Positions 7,594-14,493 of a stretch of DNA of 16,204 nucleotides are shown in pieces (the stretch's first letter is position 1; each line of letters begins with the position of its first letter). The notes below the pieces were generated by a model. It was not told where the DNA came from, made no database searches, and saw nothing but the letters and a program-made list of their open reading frames with translations. The position numbers and the translations under genes are program-made. Origin of the DNA: Sphingomonas sp. UBA1000 (GTDB lineage Bacteria > Pseudomonadota > Alphaproteobacteria > Sphingomonadales > Sphingomonadaceae); NCBI GenBank assembly GCA_002291855.1, contig DBAW01000006.1:1-16204 (forward strand), in the 5' to 3' direction.

Positions 7594-7616
7594 AAAAAAT
7601 GGCGGTTAACCGCCAT
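7594..7616 (-). terminator. Intrinsic-type terminator overlapping the GPH transporter stop codon
   Basis: Bases 7599-7616 form a perfect 18-base palindrome: a 7-bp stem ATGGCGG/CCGCCAT around TTAA. On the minus strand it is followed directly by a run of six T. The TAA stop of the GPH transporter gene forms part of the loop. The stem is short but the hairpin-plus-T-run layout is classical. It would separate or attenuate the transporter/SDR part of the array from the ACAD-ADH-kinase part. Confidence 0.55.
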
Positions 7617-9036
7617 GTTGGCCGGTCTGTCGCGCTGCCGCTACGGCAAGCTTGGCGAGCCGCGCCTCATGCTCGGCCCGCCCGATGGGAAAGGCGCGGG
7701 CGAACAGGCTGCTCGCCAGCGCAAAGACGATGGTGATGGCCGCAAAGCCGAAAGTCAGCCGGTCGAGCGCCGCCTCCGGCACCTGGCCGATTCCCGCCCG
7801 CGCCGGAAAGCCGGACAGGCTGACGATCTGCCCGGCAAGGAAGATCCCCAGCCCCGTCGTGCATTTCTGGACGAAGAAGAACCCGGCATAGAACAGCCCC
7901 TCGTCGCGCCGGCCGCTGCGTTCCTCCGCCGCCTCGACCAGATCGGCGACCATCGATGAAATCAGGATCATCGTCGCCACGCCCGCCCCGGTGCCGATCG
8001 TGGCCAGGACCAGAAACACCGGTGCGAGCGCCGGATCGCCCGGTGCCGGGAACAGCCCGGTCAGCCGCAGCCAATAGGGCGCGGTGCCCGCTGCCGCCGC
8101 CACCAGCACCAGCAGCCCGCCCGCGCCTTTCTTGCCCAGCCGCCGGGCAATCGGCGTCACCACCAGAAACGCGCCGATCACGCCGATGAACAGGCACACC
8201 GAATAGGCCAGCAGGCCCGCCCGGCCGAACTGCCAGACATAGGGCAGCAGATAATTGGTCAGCGCAAACATCATCCCCTGATTGGCAAAGGCGAACAGCC
8301 CCATGCCCATCAGGATCAGAAAGGCGCGGTCCGACAGCGCATGGGCGATGCCCGTCAGTTCGCGGCCGAGGCTGTGGCGCGGGCCGGCGACAGCGGGCAT
8401 CCGCGCATAGGCGCGGTGGGTGCCGAGCGCCGACACCAGCACCGATGCCGCCATCGCCGCCGCGCCGACCGCGCCGAACAGCGCAAAGCCGCCGGCCGTG
8501 AAGCCACCGCCCGGACCGGGAGTGAGCAGCACGCCGTAAGCGAGCATCAGCATCGCCAGCCCGGCACCCCAGCCGAACAGGAAGCGGTAGCGGATGACGG
8601 CGGTGCGCTCATGATAATCGCGCGTCATTTCCGGCACCAGCGCTGCGGCGGGCACTTCGTTGGCCGACACGCTCGCCCGCACCAGCACGGCGATGGCGAA
8701 CAGGTGCAGCACCATTTTGTCCGGGGTCAGCGCCGGGGGATTCCACAGCATCAGCCAGCTCAGCCCGATGGGCAGCGCCGAGCCATAGAGCCAGGGGTGG
8801 CGGCGGCCGATCCGGCTGCGCGTGCCATCGCTCAGCACGCCGATCACCGGATCGATCAGCCCGTCGATGACCAGCGCCGCCAGCAGCACCAGCCCGACCT
8901 GATCGGCCGGCAGCCCCAGCACCTGATTGTAGAAGACGAGCAGAAAGACCGAAAAGCCGTTGTCCTTGATCCCATAGGCGATGGACCCGATGCCGATCGC
9001 CAGCCGCGCGCGGGTCGGGACCGGGGCGGCGTTCAT
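7606..9036 (-). CDS. GPH-family (MelB-like) MFS cation symporter
   Basis: This is a 476-aa inner-membrane protein with about 12 hydrophobic segments. The hallmark of the glycoside-pentoside-hexuronide:cation symporter family is plain: DGLIDPVIGVLSDGTRSR at 58-75 followed by IGRRHPW. D58 and D62 correspond to the cation-site aspartates of MelB, and YGIKDNGF at 21-28 is also typical of the N-terminal helix. GPH proteins use Na+ or H+ gradients to import sugars and glycosides. Members embedded in CoA-catabolic clusters of sphingomonads probably carry other organic substrates, so I do not assign a sugar. ATG 9036 overlaps the TGA of the upstream SDR (ATGA). The last codons and stop are built into the terminator-like palindrome at 7594-7616. 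Confidence 0.9.
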   Translation of the reverse strand: MNAAPVPTRARLAIGIGSIAYGIKDNGFSVFLLVFYNQVLGLPADQVGLVLLAALVIDGLIDPVIGVLSDGTRSRIGRRHPWLYGSALPIGLSWLMLWNPPALTPDKMVLHLFAIAVLVRASVSANEVPAAALVPEMTRDYHERTAVIRYRFLFGWGAGLAMLMLAYGVLLTPGPGGGFTAGGFALFGAVGAAAMAASVLVSALGTHRAYARMPAVAGPRHSLGRELTGIAHALSDRAFLILMGMGLFAFANQGMMFALTNYLLPYVWQFGRAGLLAYSVCLFIGVIGAFLVVTPIARRLGKKGAGGLLVLVAAAAGTAPYWLRLTGLFPAPGDPALAPVFLVLATIGTGAGVATMILISSMVADLVEAAEERSGRRDEGLFYAGFFFVQKCTTGLGIFLAGQIVSLSGFPARAGIGQVPEAALDRLTFGFAAITIVFALASSLFARAFPIGRAEHEARLAKLAVAAARQTGQHGG

Positions 9037-9872
9037 TTGCCCGCGATCATCGCCAGCGCGTCGAACAGCCCGGGCGTGTCCGCGTCCCAGCTGTGGCGCG
9101 GCCCGACCGACAGGCCGCCATCGACCAGCAGATCGGTGCCGGTGATGAACGAGGCATCGTCGCTGAGCAGGAAGCAGACGGCGGCGGCAATGTCTTCCGC
9201 GCGCCCGGCGCGGCGGATCGGCTGGGCGTTGGAGGCGGTCTGCGCGATCATCGCATTGGCGGTGTCGCGCACGCTGCCGGTCAGCTCCATCGCGCTGGCA
9301 AAGATGTTGGTGGTGATGAACCCCGGCAGCACGGCGTTCACCCGGATGCGGTGGCGGGCAAGGTCGGCCGCCGCCATCCGGGTCAGGTGGCGCACGCCCG
9401 CCTTCGCCACCGAATAGGCGGTGGGCGCAGCCCCTGCCGCCAGCGCGGCGACGCTCGCGGTGTTGACGATCGCGCCGCCGCCCAGCGCGGTCATTGCCGG
9501 CGCGGCATGGCGGATGCCAAGCGCGACCGACGACAGCAGCAGCGCCATCGTCCGGTCCCAGCCCGCCAGATCGATCTCGTCGATCGGCGCGCGCAGCCCG
9601 CCGGCCCCGGCATTGTTGAACAGCAGATGCGGCCCGCCCAGTTCCTGCGCCGCGCCGATCAGCGCGATGATATCGGCCTCGGCGGTCACGTCGGTCGGCC
9701 GGAAATGGATGTGCCCGTCGCTCTCTGCGGCCAGCGCCGCGCCGCCCGCCGCATCGATATCGCCCATCACCACCATCGCCCCTTCGGCCGCCAGCCGCAG
9801 CGCGGTCGCGCGGCCGATGCCCGATGCGCCGCCGGTGACCACCGCGACCTTGCCTTCAAACCGCATCGTCAT
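9033..9872 (-). CDS. Short-chain dehydrogenase/reductase (classical SDR, NAD-type)
   Basis: This is a 279-aa classical SDR. The cofactor motif TGGASGIG is at 13-20, and D38 in VVMGDID favours NAD(H). NNAG is at 86-89, and the catalytic triad is S140, Y153 and K157 (YSVAK). After the usual LLVDGGL it carries about 25 extra C-terminal residues (WDADTPGLFDALAMI), longer than most fabG-like SDRs. The start at 9872 was chosen because its ATGA overlaps the stop of the MFS gene (9869-9871) and GGGAG lies a few bases upstream; a second ATG two codons later (9866) is possible. It sits between two transporter genes, so it may act on the substrate soon after import. The specific substrate is not readable. 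Confidence 0.9.
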   Translation of the reverse strand: MTMRFEGKVAVVTGGASGIGRATALRLAAEGAMVVMGDIDAAGGAALAAESDGHIHFRPTDVTAEADIIALIGAAQELGGPHLLFNNAGAGGLRAPIDEIDLAGWDRTMALLLSSVALGIRHAAPAMTALGGGAIVNTASVAALAAGAAPTAYSVAKAGVRHLTRMAAADLARHRIRVNAVLPGFITTNIFASAMELTGSVRDTANAMIAQTASNAQPIRRAGRAEDIAAAVCFLLSDDASFITGTDLLVDGGLSVGPRHSWDADTPGLFDALAMIAGK

Positions 9873-11179
9873 TCTCCCGTGTCGCCGGCGGCGTCGCGCG
9901 CGGCCTGCATCTGTTTGAGGATCTGCCCGGCGCGCCAGTAATGCCAGATAGGCCAGGGCGTGATCGCCGCCATGGTGAGCAGCGCATAGCGCAGCGATTC
10001 GGCACCCAGATGCGGCCGGTAGAAGTCGCTGAGCGCGCCGGTCACTGCCGGGCCGAGCCCCAGGCCGATCAGGTTGATGACCAGCAGCGTGATCGCCGCC
10101 CACATCGCGCGCAGCCGGATTGGGGCCAGCCCCTGGATCAGCGCGAAGCTGGGGCCGAGATAGCTCGACTGGAGCAGCACCGACACCGCCTGCGCGGCGA
10201 CCGCGATCTGGAAGCTTGGCGCCAGATAGACGAGCGCCATGAACGGGATCGCCGCGGTCTTGAGGATCGCGACCAGCCAGCTTTGCACATGCTGGCCCGA
10301 TCTGCGCGCCCAGCGGTCGGCGATCATGCCGCCGCCCACGCCCGAAATGGTGCCGACAATCGCCACCAGCGGGCCGAGCATCAGCCCCACGGTCGCGGTG
10401 TCGAGCTTGAACGAGCGGATGTAATAGGTCAGCCCGAACGAGGTCAGCGCATAGCCGACGAGCGAGGTGAGGGTGACGCCCATCACCAGATGGCGCGCCG
10501 CCGGATTGGCCCAGATGGTGCGAAACCCTTCGCCCAGCGGCGGTTGTGCGGCGGGCGTGATGCGCGCGGGTTCCGACAGCCCCCGGCGCGGCTCGACCAC
10601 CAGTAGCCGGACCACGACCGCGAGCGCCAGCCCCGGCAGGCCGACCGCCATGATCGCGGTGCGCCAGCCATATTGGTGCGCCAGCCAGCCGCCCAGGATT
10701 GTCCCGAAGCCGCCGCCCAGCACCACGCCCGAGGCATAGATCGCCATCGCCCCGGCACGCCGGTCGGGCGGGTAGAGATCGGCGATCATCGAATGGCTGG
10801 GCGGGCTCGATCCCGCCTCGCCAATGCCGACGCCGATCCGCGCGGCGAGCAATTGCGCGTAATTCTGCGCCAGCCCGCACAAGGCGGTGAACAGGCTCCA
10901 CACTGCCAGCGACACCGCGACGATGTTGCGCCGGTTGCCGCGATCCGCGAGCCGCGCGACCGGAATGCCGAGCGTCGCGTAGAACAGCGCAAACGCAAAG
11001 CCGGCGACGAGGCCGAGCTGAAGATCGGTCAGATCGAGGTCGCGGCGGATCGGCTCCATCAGGATCGCCAGGATCTGCCGGTCCATATAGGAGAAGAAAT
11101 AGGTGAGCGTCAGCAGCCCAAGGGTCAGGCTGCGCCGCCTCAGCGCCCGCTCATCGGCTGATTCCATCTTCGTCCTCAT
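9869..11179 (-). CDS. MFS transporter, Spinster-like
   Basis: This is a 436-aa inner-membrane major facilitator with about 12 hydrophobic helices. The N-terminal signature YFFSYMDRQILAILMEPI near residues 25-42 and the motif-A loop with RLADRGNRR are typical of the Spinster-like subfamily, as are GVGIGEAGSSPPSHS and LYPPDRRAGAMAIYASG further on. Spinster-like proteins of alphaproteobacteria often accompany aromatic, lipid or steroid catabolic genes; the transported compound here is unknown. The open frame extends 57 codons further upstream, but that stretch runs into the divergent control region and lacks transporter features. ATG 11179 has GGAG nine bases upstream; ATG 11167, four codons downstream, with GAGGA in good position, is an alternative. 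It is the first gene of the minus-strand array. Confidence 0.9.
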   Translation of the reverse strand: MRTKMESADERALRRRSLTLGLLTLTYFFSYMDRQILAILMEPIRRDLDLTDLQLGLVAGFAFALFYATLGIPVARLADRGNRRNIVAVSLAVWSLFTALCGLAQNYAQLLAARIGVGIGEAGSSPPSHSMIADLYPPDRRAGAMAIYASGVVLGGGFGTILGGWLAHQYGWRTAIMAVGLPGLALAVVVRLLVVEPRRGLSEPARITPAAQPPLGEGFRTIWANPAARHLVMGVTLTSLVGYALTSFGLTYYIRSFKLDTATVGLMLGPLVAIVGTISGVGGGMIADRWARRSGQHVQSWLVAILKTAAIPFMALVYLAPSFQIAVAAQAVSVLLQSSYLGPSFALIQGLAPIRLRAMWAAITLLVINLIGLGLGPAVTGALSDFYRPHLGAESLRYALLTMAAITPWPIWHYWRAGQILKQMQAARDAAGDTGE

Positions 11180-11190
11180 CCTGCGGCGCT

Positions 11191-11245
11191 CCTTTTTTCG
11201 CGGCGTTCGGCCTTTTCGGGCTTCCGGCCTTTTTTGGGCGTCCGG
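11191..11245. repeat. Three imperfect tandem CCTTTT(TT)...CCGG units
   Basis: Three adjacent units begin CCTTTT and end in CGG: 11191-11210, 11211-11227 and 11228-11245. They form the 5' leader region of the MFS gene (as A-rich/G-rich purine tracts in its RNA). On the plus strand they are pyrimidine-rich runs upstream of the acyl-CoA dehydrogenase. The repetition is visible; its function is unknown. Confidence 0.55.
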
Positions 11246-11259
11246 CGTGCAAGCTGGAC

Positions 11260-11280
11260 TTGACGGACACGTAAGGTCAA
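11260..11280. promoter_or_regulatory. Inverted repeat TTGAC-N11-GTCAA, candidate operator/promoter of the divergent genes
   Basis: TTGAC (11260-11264) and GTCAA (11276-11280) are inverted half-sites centred in the 130-bp gap between the divergent MFS and acyl-CoA dehydrogenase genes. The left half also resembles a -35 hexamer (TTGACG) for plus-strand transcription, though no good -10 box follows at 17-18 bases. A dimeric repressor (TetR or similar) would suit this layout, but no regulator gene is in the window. Confidence 0.4.
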
Positions 11281-11309
11281 CCCGATTGAATGCGGAAAAG
11301 GAGAGGAAA

Positions 11310-12452
11310 ATGGCCCTGGACGCGGAGACTTTCGAAGCCCTGGTCGACAATGTCCGGCGTTACGTAGCGGAAAAGCTGCGGCCGATCGAAGCGCAGGTCG
11401 AAGAGGATGATTCGATCCCCGAGGCCGTGCTCGACGAGATGAAGGCGATGGGCCTGTATGGCCTGTCGATTTCCCCCGAATATGGCGGCCTTGGCCTGTT
11501 GATGGCCGAAGAGGTGCGGATCGCGTTCGAGCTGGGGCGCACCACCCCGGCCTTTCGTTCGGCGTTCGGCACCAATGTCGGCATCGGTTCCCAGGGGCTG
11601 GTGATCGCCGGCACCGAGGCGCAGAAAGCGCGCTATCTGCCGCGCATCGCCAGCGGCGAGCTGATCACCAGCTTTGCCCTGACCGAGCCGGAGGCCGGGT
11701 CCGACGGCGCGTCGGTGCGCACCCGCGCGGTGCGCGACGGCGATGTCTACCGGCTGACCGGGTCCAAGCGCTACATCACCAATGCCAACAAGGCCGGGCT
11801 GTTCACCGTCATGGCCCGCACCGGCGGCGAAGGCGCGGGCGGTGTATCGGCGTTTCTGGTGCCGCGCGACCTGCCGGGGCTGTCGGTGGGCGTGCCGGAG
11901 CGCAAGATGGGCCAGAAGGGCGCGCATATCTGCGACGTGCATTTCGACGATGTGCCGGTGCCGGCGGAAAATCTGCTCGGTGCCGAGGGCGAGGGTTTCA
12001 AGATCGCGATGCGCGTGCTCGATCGCGGGCGGCTGCACATTGCCGGGATGTGCGTGGGCGTGGCCGAACGGCTGATCGCCGACTGTGTCGGCTATGCGAC
12101 GACGCGGCGGCAGTTCGGCCAGCCGATCTCGAACTTCCAGCTGGTTCAGGGGATGATCGCCGATTCCAAGACCGAGGCGCTTGCCGCCCGCGCGCTGGTG
12201 CTTGACGCTGCCGCCGCCAAGGACCGGGGCGAGACGGTGACGATGGAGGCGGCGGCCGCCAAGTATTTCGCCAGCGAAATGGTCGGCCGCGTCGCCGACC
12301 GCGCGGTGCAGATCTATGGCGGGGCCGGCTATCTGGCCGATTACGGCATCGAGCGGCTCTACCGCGACGTGCGGCTGTTCCGCATCTACGAAGGCACCAG
12401 CCAGATCCAGCAGATCGTCATCGCGCGCGAGACGATCCGGCGCGGCGGCTGA
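11310..12452 (+). CDS. Acyl-CoA dehydrogenase (classical)
   Basis: This 380-aa FAD enzyme introduces a 2,3-double bond into an acyl-CoA. The signature FALTEPEAGSDGAS lies at 122-135, GSKRYITNA follows near 150, and TTRRQFGQPISNFQ near 260-275 belongs to the C-terminal helical domain. The catalytic base is E361 in YEGTSQIQ, the standard position, unlike the Asp in the other acyl-CoA dehydrogenase of this window. Length is normal for short/medium-chain family members. The start at 11310 was chosen because AAGGAGAGG lies just upstream and the N-terminal helix begins there; the frame stays open 69 codons further upstream into the divergent gene, without homology. It is followed after 33 nt by an SDR, so the two form a small operon divergent from the transporter-led array. 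Confidence 0.94.
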   Translation: MALDAETFEALVDNVRRYVAEKLRPIEAQVEEDDSIPEAVLDEMKAMGLYGLSISPEYGGLGLLMAEEVRIAFELGRTTPAFRSAFGTNVGIGSQGLVIAGTEAQKARYLPRIASGELITSFALTEPEAGSDGASVRTRAVRDGDVYRLTGSKRYITNANKAGLFTVMARTGGEGAGGVSAFLVPRDLPGLSVGVPERKMGQKGAHICDVHFDDVPVPAENLLGAEGEGFKIAMRVLDRGRLHIAGMCVGVAERLIADCVGYATTRRQFGQPISNFQLVQGMIADSKTEALAARALVLDAAAAKDRGETVTMEAAAAKYFASEMVGRVADRAVQIYGGAGYLADYGIERLYRDVRLFRIYEGTSQIQQIVIARETIRRGG

Positions 12453-12485
12453 CCGTCGCCCACAAAATATCAGGAGAGGATCATC

Positions 12486-13277
12486 ATGGATATCGCATCG
12501 TTTTTCCGCCTCGACGGGCGCGTCGCGCTGGTCACCGGCGGGTCGCGCAACATCGGCCGCTGGATTGCCGAAGGCTTCATCGCGCAGGGGGCCAAGGTCT
12601 ATATCTCGGCGCGCCGGGCCGAGGACTGCTTTGCCACCGCAGAGGAGCTGGGGCCGAACTGCATCGCGCTGCCGCAGGACGTGTCGACCGTCGCCGGCTG
12701 CCGCGCGCTTGCCGAACAGCTGGCCGCGCATGAAAGCCGGCTCGACATCCTCGTCAACAATGCCGGCACCGCCTGGGGCGAGGCGTTCGAGACCTTCCCC
12801 GAAAAGGGCTGGGACAAGGTGATGGACCTCAATGTCAAATCGCCCTTCTTCCTCACCCAGGCGCTTTATCCGCTGCTCAAGGCGGCGGGCGCGGCCGGGC
12901 AGCCGGCCAAGGTGATCAACATCACCTCGATCGACGGCCAGCGGCTCAACCCGTGGGAAACCTACAGCTATCAGACGTCGAAGGCGGCGCTGATCTATCT
13001 GACCAAGCGGATGGCGGCGCGGCTGGTGGCCGACAATATCAACGTCACCTCGCTCGCCCCCGGCGCCTTCCCGTCGCAGATGAACCGTGCGGCGCGCGAC
13101 CATGGCGATGAAGTCGCCCGCGCCATCCCCGCGCGCCGGATCGGCATTCCCGAGGACATGGCGGCCGCCGCGCTCTATCTGGCCGCGCGCTCGGGCGATT
13201 ATGTGATCGGCGAAACGCTGACCGTCGATGGCGGGCTGGTCAGCGCGTCGTGCGGCGTCAGCATCGACGCCGATTGA
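12486..13277 (+). CDS. Short-chain dehydrogenase/reductase (RhlG-like, probably NADPH)
   Basis: This is a 263-aa classical SDR. Its nucleotide motif reads TGGSRNIG (17-24), with Asn where Gly is usual. SARRAE at 41-46 supplies arginines after the second strand, suggesting NADP(H). NNAG is at 91-94 and catalytic residues are S148, Y162 and K166 (YQTSK), with one extra residue between Ser and Tyr compared with the other SDRs here. The sequence style (SARRAEDC, APGAFPSQM) recalls RhlG-type 3-oxoacyl reductases and related catabolic SDRs; I do not assign a substrate. AGGAGAGG precedes the ATG. It follows the acyl-CoA dehydrogenase by 33 nt and probably acts on the same or the next intermediate. 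Confidence 0.9.
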   Translation: MDIASFFRLDGRVALVTGGSRNIGRWIAEGFIAQGAKVYISARRAEDCFATAEELGPNCIALPQDVSTVAGCRALAEQLAAHESRLDILVNNAGTAWGEAFETFPEKGWDKVMDLNVKSPFFLTQALYPLLKAAGAAGQPAKVINITSIDGQRLNPWETYSYQTSKAALIYLTKRMAARLVADNINVTSLAPGAFPSQMNRAARDHGDEVARAIPARRIGIPEDMAAAALYLAARSGDYVIGETLTVDGGLVSASCGVSIDAD

Positions 13278-13326
13278 GGCCGGGGGCGGGGGTGAAGATG
13301 CCGGTCCGGCCCGTGGCTTGGGGATG

Positions 13327-13355
13327 CAGCGCCGCCGCCCGTCGGCCGGGCGCTG
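13327..13355. terminator. GC-rich hairpin between convergent genes, possible bidirectional terminator
   Basis: CAGCGCC (13327-13333) pairs with GGCGCTG (13349-13355) across a 15-base GC-rich spacer. It lies in the 91-bp gap between the plus-strand SDR and the minus-strand thioesterase, where a terminator for both would be expected. There is no T-run on either strand, so the call is weak. Confidence 0.3.
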
Positions 13356-13368
13356 TCGCCCCGCGCGG

Positions 13369-13752
13369 TCAGTCGCGCCGCAGCAGCATGTTCATCCGCG
13401 CCGCCGCGATCGGCCGGCTGCGGTCGTCCTGCCAGGCATGGGCGACGACATTGGCGATGCGCGTGCCCAGCCGCTCCACCGTGCCGAGCGCGAAGGTTTC
13501 GACCTCGCGCCCGCCGCGCATGAAATCGACCGTCACCGTCACCGGCTTGATGCGCGGCCGGTCGGCATCGGCAAAGGCGGCGTGAAGTGCGGCAAAGGCG
13601 GCCATTTCCAGCAGCCCGCCAATGGCCCCGCCATGCAGGAATCCCGGCCGCCCGGCGACGCCGTGATGATAGGGCATGGCAAGCACCGGCGCGCCCGCTT
13701 CAAGGCCCGCGATCCGCAGTTCCAGCAGCTCGGCATAAGGCGGCAGCTTCAT
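13369..13752 (-). CDS. PaaI-type hotdog thioesterase
   Basis: This is a 127-aa single hotdog-fold protein that would hydrolyse an acyl-CoA to acid and CoA. The PaaI/4HBT motif is clear: GFLHGGAIGGLLEMAAF at 37-53, with the HGG turn on the central helix and E49 in the position of the catalytic acid. VTVTVDFMRGG at 71-81 is the following strand. Length is typical for the family (120-150 aa). Its ATG overlaps the TGA of a second hotdog gene directly upstream (ATGA, 13749-13752), so the two are probably co-translated and may form a heteromeric complex. It likely relieves CoA trapping or hydrolyses a dead-end intermediate; the substrate is unknown. Confidence 0.88.
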   Translation of the reverse strand: MKLPPYAELLELRIAGLEAGAPVLAMPYHHGVAGRPGFLHGGAIGGLLEMAAFAALHAAFADADRPRIKPVTVTVDFMRGGREVETFALGTVERLGTRIANVVAHAWQDDRSRPIAAARMNMLLRRD

Positions 13753-14183
13753 GGCACGTCCGTGAACATATAGGTGCCCGCGACATGGGCGATGGGGTCA
13801 TCCGGGTCGCCGTCATGCGCCTGGCCGCGCACAAAGGCGATGCTGCGCGTCAGCCGGTAACATTCGCCGCGGCCGATCACCGCGCGGCCGGGGGTGGCCG
13901 GGCGCAGATAGTCGATCCTGAGGTCGAGCGTCGCCTGGGCGCGAAACCGGTCCTGCCGGATCCAGATCGCCATGCTGGTCGCCATGTCCATCAGCGCGAG
14001 GATCGGGCCGGAGGCGAGCACGCCGCTGTCCGGATCGCCGACCAGCGCGTCGCGATAGTCGATGGCCAGTTCCGCCCAGTCCGGGCCATGGCCGACATAG
14101 CGCAGGCCGATCAGCCCGCCATGGGCGCGGCTGGCCAGGGTGCGCACAAATCGTTCGGGGTCGAAGCGCGTGTCGAACGGCAT
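13749..14183 (-). CDS. Hotdog-fold thioesterase-like protein lacking the HGG motif
   Basis: This is a 144-aa PaaI-like hotdog domain. The central helix reads GVLASGPILALMDMATSMA (54-72). The Asp of LMDMA is in the catalytic acid position, but the usual His-Gly-Gly turn is replaced by Ser-Gly-Pro. The strand DLRIDYLRPATPG near 87-99 and the C-terminal HVAGTYMF are normal for the fold. The intact acid and missing His leave the activity open: it may be an active variant or a structural partner of the HGG-containing thioesterase encoded immediately downstream. It is the first gene of the minus-strand pair. A GGGGG tract sits just before its ATG. Upstream lies the 310-bp intergenic region with the long inverted repeat. 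Confidence 0.8.
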   Translation of the reverse strand: MPFDTRFDPERFVRTLASRAHGGLIGLRYVGHGPDWAELAIDYRDALVGDPDSGVLASGPILALMDMATSMAIWIRQDRFRAQATLDLRIDYLRPATPGRAVIGRGECYRLTRSIAFVRGQAHDGDPDDPIAHVAGTYMFTDVP

Positions 14184-14294
14184 GGCCCCCGCTTAGGGCG
14201 GCTTGACGCGAACGGCAATCCCGTGTGCGGGATGGGGTTTTTGCGCGCCTCACGCCGCGGGGGCGGTGTTTGTGGTGCGGCTCGCGCCGCACAG

Positions 14295-14376
14295 GCGGCA
14301 CCGGCCCACACCCCCACCCGGCCTCCCATAGAATACTGGCGTTGGGAGGCCGGGTGGGGGTGTGGGCCGGTGCCGC
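14295..14376. repeat. Perfect 34-bp inverted repeat with 14-base loop
   Basis: The left arm 14295-14328 (starting GCGGCACCGGCC, ending GGCCTCCCA) is exactly complementary to 14343-14376, with the AT-richer loop TAGAATACTGGCGT between. The arms are very GC-rich with CCCAC/GTGGG tracts. It lies between divergent genes, not at gene ends, so it is not an obvious terminator. A dispersed palindromic repeat or a transcription insulator are possible explanations. Confidence 0.9.
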
Positions 14377-14441
14377 GACCAAACAAACAACCCCCGGGGC
14401 CGTTCTTCCCACCCGACATCCGCCCGGCATCCACGCAGGTG

Positions 14442-14472
14442 CTGACCGTTTAAGATCAAATCACAGCATAAC
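14442..14472 (+). promoter_or_regulatory. Possible promoter of the acyl-CoA synthetase gene
   Basis: CTGACC (14442-14447) resembles a -35 box and CATAAC (14467-14472) a -10 box, 19 bases apart, in the only AT-rich stretch of this region and about 20 bases before the start codon. The spacing is long and the match imperfect, so this is tentative. Confidence 0.3.
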
Positions 14473-14493
14473 GACAATGGAGAGAGACGCCCG

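Larger units (their letters stand above)
14184..14493. other. 310-bp divergent intergenic region with several hairpins and no gene
   Basis: No convincing coding frame is present. From left to right it holds: a small hairpin ATCCCG-TGTG-CGGGAT (14218-14233) followed by GGGGTTTTT; a second small hairpin GTGCGG/CCGCAC (14275-14292); the perfect 34-bp inverted repeat at 14295-14376; and an AT-richer patch from about 14448 to 14475 just before the synthetase, where a promoter is likely. It separates the divergent thioesterase and synthetase genes. Confidence 0.75.

Noticed and set aside
9873..10901. Upstream extension of the 9033-9872 SDR frame into the MFS gene
   Set aside because: The SDR domain begins at the ATG overlapping the MFS stop; the extension is a shadow of transmembrane codons read in another frame.
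11277..13103. 608-codon minus-strand open frame opposite the acyl-CoA dehydrogenase and SDR
   Set aside because: It crosses two genes with intact active sites on the other strand and has no ribosome binding site or domain.
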